From contig ADNK01000313.1 in NCBI GenBank assembly GCA_000320545.1, positions 222,501 through 254,778 on the forward strand: 32,278 nucleotides of DNA, read 5' to 3'. Origin of the DNA: Bigelowiella natans CCMP2755 (lineage: Eukaryota; Cercozoa; Chlorarachniophyceae). A model generated the notes under the pieces. The model was not told the origin of the DNA. It ran no database searches and worked only from the letters and a program-made list of their open reading frames with translations. Both the position numbers and the translations under genes were made by a program. Within the stretch, counting starts at the first letter, position 1. Every line of letters starts with the position of its first letter. Of the stretch, positions 20,161 through 32,278 are shown one piece after another.

Positions 20161-20988
20161 TCACAGTAGTGTGGTAGTGTATGTAGGCGTTGATGCACCT
20201 GGTGGAAGTTTACCGTTCATCTCGGCTGGAACGCCCTGTTTCCTTACGCGCGACAATGATAACGCTGCGTGTTTGCGAGTGACTGGGCGTGCCCCAAGAG
20301 TCATCCGAAAGAATCGAAAAGTGCCGTTTGTTTCGGCCAGAACCCGATACCGGCTCGAAAATCTGCGAATCGCCTCGGCCATTCCCAGCCGCAGGACAAG
20401 AGGCGCTTCGATTTTTCCCCGGCGGAAGGTATTCCCGGTGAATACCGCTCGCTGGCGTCCGGTTCCTGGGCACCTGCGAATTTTTAAAAATCAATCGAAA
20501 GAATGCGATAAATTCTTCGGGCAAGCTGCACCCCAACAGCCGACAACATGGCCCCAATAATGAACACTCCTGGTGCAACTTCTCGTGCATTTCGCTTGTC
20601 GCGGACGGAACATCTTCTCTTTGTTCAGCCACAACAGCATGAGGCGATTCAGACACAAGTTTTCCAGCATATTGCGCGGGAATTAGGGTAAATATGGCGT
20701 GTTTTTATTTTTTTCACTCACAATTCTTGTCATTCATGAAGAAACTCGGGAACGAACCCTGGAGTTTTGTCTGAAGATGTGTCCAACTTCTACGTTCATA
20801 CCACTTGAAAAACGTCCTCTATTCGTGTACGTTAGGTCACGGAAGGCTCATTACGGACTGTTGCCTTTTGCCTCATCCTTCCCAAGTTCGGCTATTCAAC
20901 AGATCTTTCGAGTATCAGCTGGTCTGAAAGGTGGTGGTAGAGGCACACAAAGGCAGGCTGTCCTAGTGTCTGCATTTCGTGTGAAGAA
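19972..20988. promoter_or_regulatory. Divergent intergenic region between TMEM144-like gene and protease gene
   Basis: About 1 kb separates two divergent starts. It contains a G-run (20099-20113), a (CA)n run (20124-20155) and a CpG-rich block (20220-20660) with an inverted repeat GGTATTC...GAATACC (20428-20446). ORFs here (for example minus 20656-20210) are open in several frames and show no motif. They are more likely 5' UTR or promoter than coding. Confidence 0.45.
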
Positions 20989-24528
<3,540 letters not shown>

Positions 24529-24610
24529 GACTACTACAAAGACTGCAGTGGAAAGGAGGTTATGAGGGGGAACCAGCGGGCAGGGATAATCGGAGCCGGC
24601 GGCCGCGGCG

Positions 24611-24643
24611 ATCTATTGCGTATCTATTGCGTATCTATTGCGT
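24611..24643. repeat. Three exact 11-bp tandem copies
   Basis: ATCTATTGCGT is repeated three times, about 80 bp after the protease stop codon, probably in its 3' UTR. Confidence 0.9.
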
Positions 24644-25470
24644 ATCTGTGGCACATGCTACTAACTGACATCTCTCAGCAGTCTGCTTAAAGTGTATTAC
24701 TTATATACATATATTTATACGTATATTTTTTATTGTAATATGTGTGTGCAGTGTATATCTGTTAGCATGTATGAAACCTATCTGTCTACATACATTCACC
24801 AGATGAATTAGAAACTATCGAACAATTTAAATGTTGCAGTTATTATACATGATCGATCTACTTACCAAGTAATCGAAGTCAAAGTTTGTGGGAAATGCTT
24901 CAAGAGTGTACCCAAGAGGCCGTGTGCTAGTGTGCTCGCCATAATGGTGCGCGCTATGATCTCCGCAATGTATTTCCGCCACATAAATACTACTAGTAAA
25001 AGCTGCCTATCTAGCCGTATCGCCTATGAAGGGGGCGTAAGAGCGCTACGCATAGACACGCATGTGGCTAAACTTGGATGTTGCAAATATCGTTAGCAAT
25101 TGCAATGCAGTGTAAAGTTTTAGCAGGTCGAAGCGCAGCACACGATATCATAACTAGAGAATAATGAGTTCATGAAATCAATGCTATACATCATCCTCAG
25201 GCTAGTCCATGCGTGGCCATGCCCAAGTCTGTCGACTTTTTGTGCAACACGTGTCACGCATGTGCTACATCGAGCGACTTGTTAATTAGCGTCCGTGTGA
25301 TCGATACGAATCGAAGATAATTGAAAATGTAATTATTACGAAGAACCCCACGGTGAAAGACACGTATTCATTCAATACACTTAAACTGGGGCTGATGTTT
25401 CAGTTGAGTTGCAAACAAGCTGTCTTCAGAGAACACGCGTAGAGAAAGAAACAAAGTGTTATTGTACGCA
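24644..25470. other. Convergent intergenic region, nothing recognised
   Basis: Lies between the protease stop and the stop of the minus-strand small membrane gene. AT-rich at 24.69-24.74 kb. No coding frame, RNA fold or repeat of note. Confidence 0.55.
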
Positions 25471-26566
25471 CTAATCTCTCATATCATAGTCGACATCAGA
25501 TGACGAAGTTCTTTCTGGATGTCTTCCAGAGCCCTCTCTACGACCTTTTGCTTGCTCCAAAGAGCTTCTCCGGTACTGCTTTGAGTCATCGATGATTGCT
25601 CGAGCCACCGTCCTCTGATACCTAATTTTGATTGTGATGAAGGATTGTTCGTTGATGGCATTCAATATAGAGGGACGAACACATTTCTTGGAAAAAGAAC
25701 GAGAAACGTAAGACATTACTGTGTAAAATCTGGTGGAAGATCTCGTCCCTTTATCGTCTCCTTTAAAGCTAGTTGCTCTTTTGCATCCTGTTCGATGTGG
25801 AACAGTTACGAAGGCAATGGGAGAAAAAATTGTCAGCCTTACCTCCTTTCTGCGGTGATTTATGTATGCAACGGAGGAGGGTATCGAATTCCTGGCAATA
25901 AAAAAGGGATAAGTTCTCGACAGCACCAATTCGAACATAATAAACTAGCCTACCTAGCCGCTGTTGACGAAAACGCGAAGCCACCCAGCGCCATCCCACC
26001 TACGGAAAAAGGCATTACTCTGGGTAATAACGCAAGATATACGCTTATTCTCTCTGTAATTGGTGCAATATTGTTGTGGTGTCGTTTTCCCTACCTAGTG
26101 TGAGGTTGGTTAGCAGTTGTGTGCTTCGCCTGCCACGCCTCCCAAGGTATCTGTTGTACCTGCACAAACACCGGTTGGGGGTTCCCTATTTTTGAGAAAG
26201 AGTAGCTTTCGATTGACTACTAATTTGGAACAAACGATACCCAAATGCTGCAGATCCACCCAGTAGTGATCCTGCCGCCATTCCGATCATCCCATCGATC
26301 CAGATTCGCTGGAAGGTATGAAACATGGCTCAGCCGTGTGCATTGTGTTGGGGCAATACATTTAGTTCTTTCCAACCCTTCGTGCTTTGAGCAACACCTG
26401 CCTCTCGTCATCAGAAAGTTTAGCTGATGATAGTTATTATAAAATTGTCAGGATTTCTAATGTCATCATCGTTCTAGGACGAGGAGAACAGACCGCCGCC
26501 CCCTCCAACATTCGGGCTTCCACTGTTGCTTCTGTGTTGACCGAATGCACCATCGTCAGGACGCAT
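25471..26566 (-). CDS. Small glycine-rich membrane protein, family not recognised
   Basis: Six exons (26566-26494, 26423-26398, 26308-26241, 26019-25954, 25891-25843, 25614-25471) agree in phase at every border and give 141 aa ending in TAG. Exon 2 is a 26-bp microexon. Residue order: polar Gly-rich N-terminus (MRPDDGAFGQHRSNSG...), a charged AKLSDDERQRIWIDG, then a continuous hydrophobic Gly/Ala/Met stretch of about 38 residues (MIGMAAGSLLGGSAAFG then VMPFSVGGMALGGFAF), then a basic and Ser/Asp-rich tail ending SSDVDYDMRD. The hydrophobic part fits a tight helical hairpin with GxxxG-like packing, as in MIC10 or ROMO1 of mitochondria. That comparison is only an analogy; no diagnostic motif is present. 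An in-frame stop lies eight codons before the chosen ATG. It is divergent from the PFKFB-like gene. Confidence 0.65.
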
Positions 26567-27186
26567 CAGGTTCGCAAAGATGTCAATCTACTTATCACAT
26601 TCGATTCATCGTGAGGATGTGGGTGAGGGGCCTGCAATGTTCAGCCGGTCAGGACGCTTCCCACTCTCTTCCCCAGAAGCTCGTTGTATGGACGTCGACG
26701 TGGGTTGTCGCTGGGCTTGCCTGCTCTTCCGTTTGTCATGACGCCAGCTGTGTATGAGTTGTCGCAAGTCGAATTTCACTTATGTTCTTTCATAGTCTTT
26801 ATACTCTATCCTAAAACATAGAATCAAAGGGGGGAATATAGCTCTGCGACATCGGAAAGGAAAGGAAATAAAAATTTCCGCAGATGTTTGCGGTAATACG
26901 AGGGCGACATGCCATTCTGTCGTTCTTTTTAAGTTTTAGGGGTAGTGTAGTGCATTTTTCCCCCCCCACGTTCCGACGACGGAACCGCGCCTGGGCGCCT
27001 AATGTGGTACGAGGGGCCGGGGGACTCTCCCCCTCCAAGGGCAAATGCGGATGAATCCTACTATCGGGTTAGTCAACCTTGACCGATTCTTGATACAGCT
27101 GCGACTCGGCCTCTGCATCGTCCTTTTCCCGCTAGTCGTATCTGCACCGGTGGTGACCCGATTGAATATTCTAATCGCTACATTAG
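26567..27186. promoter_or_regulatory. Divergent region upstream of PFKFB-like gene
   Basis: Lies between the small membrane gene start and the first clear PFKFB-like exon. It has an inverted repeat GTTCCG-ACGA-CGGAAC (26970-26985) flanked by a C run and a GC-rich block. A 53-codon plus frame at 27050-27211 starts MNPTIGLVNLDRFLIQ and has a hydrophobic core, but it is in the wrong phase for direct fusion to the next exon. The first exon of the PFKFB-like gene remains unidentified. Confidence 0.45.
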
Positions 27187-27719
27187 GGTTCTTTGGATAG
27201 TGCCGCGAACAGCTCCGTCATCGACCTGTTGAGGGAGCGAGAAGCACTTACTCCTGACAGGTACGAATTAGCATTGAGGTCTATTCGCTGGCAACTACAT
27301 TTGCAGTCAATGAGAGGTGTTCCCCCATGTATCCTTCAGCACCAAAATAGTCTTCATTATGGTCGGCGATGATCAAACCGCGAGGCTCTCAACTGCAGTC
27401 AGGTAATATCTCTTCCTAGGTCGCTATTATGAGTAAATGTTGAAAGCGATTGAGAATAAATTGATGGAGCACTAAGCTGCTAATTTCAAATATCAGATTA
27501 AGCCGATTTTTGGCGTGGAGGGGAGCAGACGTTGAAGTATTCGAAATACCCGACATGGAGCAAGATGTACTTAATCGACCTTACCATTGATCTTTCAATA
27601 ATAATTCCCTGATTCCAAAACATCATCTTTGAATATCTGCTAAGATCAACACCGCGGTCGATGGTATTCTACAATGGATGATGAGTGGTGATGAAGAATT
27701 AACAGGAGAAAAAAGACTT

Positions 27720-27770
<51 letters not shown>

Positions 27771-28331
27771 CCCTATATTAATAGTGTGCACAACAACAGG
27801 CGGTGAGATAGCCATCTTCGATTCCGAAAACGGCTCTCATAGGCGCCGCAGTGAGGTAGACTCGTATGTCTTGTGAGATCAGATCTTGATGATGACCCTC
27901 AATGATAATATCGTCATCGTCAGATTGCAAGTGCATTCAAGTGTGTCGAGGGCCAGTACTTTAACAGTTACGTCGTCGTAGTTACAAACAGAAAAAAACT
28001 ATATGGCGATACCGTTCTCTCCGTCTATATCGATCCTCCTTGTGTCACTAATATTCCTATTGTTCTCTGAGTCGGCAGCATCGCCTTCTCTTCTTCTTCT
28101 TCTTCTTCTTCTTCTTCTTCAGCATATGATATGGGTGCACATCCTTTCTCCAGGTATCGGCGTAGTGTTCATTGAGGTCATACCAGAAGAATTCCCCCAT
28201 GCCCGCCACGGGGACGTACTACGTGGCGGCCCAAGTCGGAAGAGGTGGGTCTTGAGCAGCAGCAGCATAGTTGCAAGGCATCTTTCCATGACTACAAACG
28301 TGGTTTGTAGGGACGGAAGAACTAATTGAAA

Positions 28332-28368
<37 letters not shown>

Positions 28369-30308
28369 ATGTGCGTGTGTGTGGTGTTGCGTTTGGTCAG
28401 AATGTTCCTTGAAGACTCGAAACGCATGCGCCTGCCCAGCCAGCCAAAGTGATACAGCATACGTCGCACTCAATTTCTGTTTTCATGCCATTTTGTTGCT
28501 GCGCGGCCCCTCTGTATCCTCACTTGTTTGTTTATTTCCGTCGTCTTCCGACCCCGCGGTAGGATGAAGAAAGTGACCTCCCTGCCCACTATAAGGAAAG
28601 GTAATTATTGGCTGGTTGAATTGCATGCGTGAGAGGATGAATAGCCTGATCTCGCGTGGTGCAAATTGGTAACGTAACATATTGGTATATATTTGCTGCA
28701 ACAACAGGCAACGGATCTCCACCTGTAAGTGCTGCGCCATTGTGAACAAACACCCCTAGTATTCTCGCAATCTACTCTTGACTGATAGATTGCCATCGAG
28801 CTTCCCTGCACTGACTTGTATGCTTCCAAGCTGAATCGAGAGCCCACGATGATGAAATGGCACAACATGCTACAAAGCAGCCTCGCGCGATGATGCTCTT
28901 CTCTTCTCTTCTTCTTCTTCTTCTTCTTCTTCTTCTTCTTCTAGTTTCCTCCTGTTTCTCACTGAGAATATGCTCCTGCAGATATACAGCACCGCTCTCC
29001 TCACCCGCACACATCGTAGGAGGGGATCAGCTTCAATCTATGGTGGTGTTACCCCCCCCCCCTCCCCCCATTTACCCAAAATAACCCCCTTCGAAACACG
29101 ATCACGTTCTTCAGAGTGCGTGCATTGCTTGTTTCATGTGTTCTTAAGTCGCGAAATTTGTGAGTGAGTGTGTGGTGTGTGATGGGCGGAGGACATTCAT
29201 CTACCAGGCATTGGTGTCTTGCATCATCATCATCTTCATCATCATCACCACCACCATCATCAGCAATGAAATCAATCCATTTTCAGAGACTGTCAAGGTC
29301 AGTTCAAAGCACAGCTTTCTCAAGATCTACAATGGGATGGACAAAGTGCGTAAGAAGAAGAAGAAGAAGAAGAAGTAGGGTTAAGGTTGGGGAAGAAGTC
29401 GCACTGCTCAGTAGGCCATTCATTATGAGGCAGCACGGATATTGTTGTTGTTGTTGTTGTCGTTGTCGTTGTTGTCGTTGGAAAGTGTTCACTGGTTATC
29501 GAATATGGCCCGTCGCCGCTTTTTTCCTGCCTCTCTCTCACCCTCTTTTTATTCTCCCAGGTAATGGCCTCTCGAGTATACGGTTTGTACCCGCATTGAT
29601 CGTTAAACGCGCACGCTGGGATAAGGCGGCGGAAGAGTGGGAGGGGCGTTGCACCCCGTATTGCAAGATTGACAAGACGATTCATCTCCTGCTCCCCCCC
29701 TTCCCATCACGTTGTAGGTCGCATAACCAAATCCATACTGCCGTTCCTAATGGCGACGTCAAGGCGTAAGAAGCGACCGATATGGCTAGTCAGGTGCGTG
29801 CATGATGCTTGCAGCTACTTTGCTGTGCCTTGTGTGCTAGAAATAGCTTCCATCGTCATCATCGTCATCATCATCATCATCATCATCACTACCCCCTTTC
29901 TCATCTTCGCGGGCTGGTTGCTCGGTCTCACCCTATCCCTCCTCCTCCTCTTCATGCGTTCTTGCTGCCGTTGTCACAGGGCTGGATGTGCGAAGGGCCA
30001 CCTCCAAACGCATCCAAACGACAAGAAGTAAGTTGTGTGACAGTAGCTGTTCTGCACCGTCATGACCACTATTCTCAGTAGTAGTAGTGCTAGTGCTAAT
30101 AGTAGTAGGAGGAGGAGGAGAGGGAGGAGGAGGAGGGAGGAAATTATTGAAACTGCAGTTCATTATTGTATTGCTGCTGTTGTTGTTGATGGTTTGTTTT
30201 ATTCTAGGCTTCTGATTTCACCACCGAACCCCAATCGCTTTGCTGGTGCTCAGTTGTTACGCCATACATGCGAGGGCGCGCAAGCGCGCGTTCGTGCGAG
30301 CGTGCGTT

Positions 30309-30357
<49 letters not shown>

Positions 30358-30698
30358 ATGGGTGTGCTTGTGGTTGTGTAAAAGCCTAAAACCGTCCGGG
30401 TTCCAACAAGGAAAATGCTGGATGATATGTAGTACGATAATGAAGATGTGAGGGTAGTGGTGATGGCGATTGTGGTTATGATGACGATATTGCAGCGGCA
30501 TTTCGTTCCTGGTGTGTCCTCTCACTTCTCCGCCTTGATGATGGCAGAAATTGATGACGACGGGCAACGATTCGCGTCGTGGCTGTCGACGTTCGTGGAG
30601 AAGAGAGTGCGGCAACTAGCGGGGGGGGACAATAAAGCGGTAGGCGTCTGAATAGTAGCAACTCTATTTGTTACTCGCGTGAACAACATTTATCGTAC

Positions 30699-30741
<43 letters not shown>

Positions 30742-30763
30742 AGGGGGGGGGGGGAGACAGCTA

Positions 30764-30795
<32 letters not shown>

Positions 30796-32278
30796 ATCCT
30801 TGAAAATAACAACAATAGATATCGAAAGACGAAGCTCCAAGGCTGATAGATGGCCGGTAAGCGAACACGCTACGCAGGGCCTTCTCCTGTTCCAAAGCAG
30901 AAGTTTCTTCCGCGCGGTGTTTGCTGCTAGTGGCGAGACTGCTGCTGCTGCAACCCCATCTTCGATAGGAGGAAATGCATTTATTTGTAAAATGGCATCG
31001 AAAGAAAAGATGCCTGCCCCCCCTCAAGAAACTTCCTGTTGTTTCTATTCAGATCTGATGGTGGAAAATCCAAGCGTATAAAGATAATGATATCCTCGTT
31101 ATCGCGAGCTTTGGAAACGGTCTGTTGATGCGGTGCTTGCGTGCGGAGCGACGCAAAAACAACAACAAAAACAACAACAACAACAACTCGTGTGATGGTT
31201 GATTCCCCTATGGAGATTATTGACGACGATGATGATAGTGACGATGGCAAGATGAGGAAGAGTAGCAAGAAGAAAGGGAGGAGGGGGGGGAGAAGGAGCA
31301 AAGCAAAACCGTCGTCATCCATAGCATGTTTTTTTTAGAGCATTTTCACCGCCACTACGTCCACTATCATCATCGTCATCAATCACCGTCATCATCATCA
31401 TATCATCATCACCACCATCATTACCAGGCATCCCGAATAAAGTGGGCGGGTTACGTCGAGCAGTACCCAGCGTTGAACCCTCTCGATAAGGTCACTTTGT
31501 GCTTCCGCAGTGTACGTCGGCCATTAGTAGGCCTGATACTTCACTCACCACTCGTGCTGTTTCGCCTTGTTGTTCCTCGTTGTTGTCGTTGTTATGGTCC
31601 TTTCTGCTTCCTGCTGATGCCTGATGCCTTGGCAGGGGCTGTTTCCTGGATTGAGGTTCTGGGATGCCCAAAAGGAGGTGTATTTACATGTATATTATAT
31701 GTATATATTGTTTCCTTCCTCCTCTTATTGAAGGCGAGCGAAGAAGAGAGCTTGAATTTCAGCGCACGACAAATTATCTGCGGTGTTGATTGATGGCGCC
31801 GTTCCCCCCCCCCCCCCATCCCCCCCGCCCCACACGCGTAATGGACCGGGTGGTGAGCCTTTCTCATTTTTTGTTCTGTTGTATCATCCGTCTCGAAGGC
31901 CCCGGAATTCTATCGCAGATGGGTCAAGGTGAGAGGCGACGTGACTGGGATTTTAAATATATGAGTGTTCTTGTATTTTTGTTTTGTTGTTTTGATGATA
32001 ATACGAGTTTGTGCGCCTGTGCTTACTACAACAACAGCATGGGACAAGTTTGTTTTGGGAGTTTTATGTATATATTGGGGGGGGAAGAGCCCCACTCACT
32101 TTTAATGATGATGTGTACGTGCCGAATGAAACGAGAAGAGGCAGCGACACCCTGGCTGGGTGGCAGCATCAGTGCTAACCCCCCCCCCCCCCCCTCCACC
32201 CCTCTTCCTCTCACCCCATCCTCTCCGCCGCTTCTGACTCGTCAGGATAAGTACAACACTCGCTCCCCGCAGGGAGAG
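27187..32278 (+). CDS. PFK-2/FBPase-2-like protein with replaced catalytic motifs (partial at window end)
   Basis: Kinase-half exons 27187-27260, 27340-27402, 27497-27566, 27645-27687, 27800-27855, 27924-27966, 28154-28176 and 28563-28600 agree in phase. Phosphatase-half exons: 30496-30639, probably about 30878-31000, then 31428-31490, 31636-31677, 31899-31928 and 32246 onward. The middle (28.6-30.5 kb) is unresolved, and the N-terminal exon is missing. Kinase half: TKIVFIMVG, then LSRFLAWRGADVEVFE, AVDGILQWMMSGGEIAIFD with SENGSHRRR, and VVFIE, all in family order. Phosphatase half: DDDGQRFASWLSTFVE, YPALNPLDKG, FYRRWVK and DKYNTRSPQGE, again in family order. In known enzymes these domains make and degrade fructose-2,6-bisphosphate. 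Here GLPARGKT is GDDQTARL, RHGE is RHFV, and the Glu of ALNEIDAG is Pro. Fold retained, both activities probably lost. The Arg/Lys substrate-site residues near DKY are kept, so ligand binding may persist. Confidence 0.8.
27721..27768. repeat. (CT)n microsatellite
   Basis: Lies in the PFKFB-like intron before the exon at 27800. Confidence 0.9.
28334..28367. repeat. (GT)n microsatellite
   Basis: Intronic in the PFKFB-like gene. A TTC trinucleotide run at about 28090-28119 and another at about 28902-28941 lie nearby. Confidence 0.85.
28601..30495 (+). other. Unresolved middle of the PFKFB-like gene
   Basis: This stretch must contain the end of the kinase half and the linker. Candidate exons with good borders are 28708-28724 (encoding QRIST, phase-compatible with the exon before), about 28790-28890 (IAIELPCTDLYASKLN) and about 28983-29040. 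None could be t joined with confidence. The rest is microsatellite-rich: TTC, GAA, GTT, ATC and GT runs (the largest GT run at about 30310-30348). Confidence 0.4.
30310..30348. repeat. (GT)n microsatellite
   Basis: GT run flanked by CG-rich alternating purine-pyrimidine sequence (GCGCGC on both sides), inside the PFKFB-like gene. Confidence 0.85.
30702..30753. repeat. (AG)n followed by a G run
   Basis: AG units to about 30738, then a G-rich stretch to about 30753. Intronic in the PFKFB-like gene. Confidence 0.85.

Noticed and set aside
20210-20656. 148-codon minus-strand ORF upstream of the TMEM144-like gene
   Set aside because: Several other frames are equally open in this CpG-rich block, and the sequence shows no motif. 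It is more likely promoter or 5' UTR.
25471-25938. A single 155-codon minus-strand ORF read as one gene
   Set aside because: Only its two ends coincide with phase-consistent exons (25843-25891 and 25471-25614) of the six-exon small membrane gene; the middle is an intron with consensus GTAAGG and AG borders.
27050-27211. Signal-peptide-like ORF (MNPTIGLVNL...) as first exon of the PFKFB-like gene
   Set aside because: Joining it in phase to the exon at 27187 would need an intron of only about 37 bp, and PFK-2/FBPase-2 proteins are cytosolic.

Overview
The window is nuclear DNA of an intron-rich microbial eukaryote. It has many short exons (down to 26 bp) joined by GT-AG introns of about 55-400 bp, a eukaryotic tRNA-Ile(AAU), and very dense microsatellites. 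It encodes a ciliary/flagellar protein (CFAP36 type), so the organism is probably flagellated. Codon use, TMEM144- and PHOSPHO-type genes and a possible Crinkler/RHS-like fragment would fit a stramenopile or another SAR protist, but the species cannot be named from the sequence. I rebuilt the genes by hand from splice signals, reading-phase agreement and family motifs. Most real exons are too short to show up as long ORFs.

Layout: 1-1.75 kb is non-coding with repeats. 1.75-3.8 kb (+) is a six-exon alpha/beta hydrolase. 4.3-5.3 kb (-) is an ankyrin-repeat protein. 5.7 kb (-) is tRNA-Ile. 6.0-6.9 kb (+) is a small zinc-ribbon membrane protein. 6.9-9.0 kb is repeat-rich and holds one degenerate coding fragment. 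9.3-12.45 kb (-) is a CFAP36/CCDC104-like gene with a ubiquitin-interacting motif. 12.95-16.0 kb (+) is a PHOSPHO-type HAD phosphatase. 16.2-17.3 kb (+) is the C-terminal part of an unrecognised gene. 17.3-18.3 kb is a palindrome-rich spacer. 18.3-20.0 kb (-) is a complete seven-exon TMEM144-like transporter. 21.0-24.5 kb (+) is a complete eight-exon membrane-anchored pepsin-family protease. 25.5-26.6 kb (-) is a six-exon glycine-rich small membrane protein. 27.2 kb to the window end (+) is a PFK-2/FBPase-2-like gene that runs off the edge.

Three gene pairs are arranged head to head: CFAP36/PHOSPHO, TMEM144/protease and small membrane protein/PFKFB. Shared promoters are therefore possible, but no operon-like logic links the functions.

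The most notable object is the PFK-2/FBPase-2 homologue. It aligns without gaps to both catalytic domains, yet its P-loop, its RHGE motif and its ALNEIDAG glutamate are all replaced, which suggests a double pseudoenzyme. Other points of interest are an ~160-residue insertion in the aspartyl protease, a tandem duplication that copies a splice donor, and several 5' splice sites that lie at the edge of a microsatellite.
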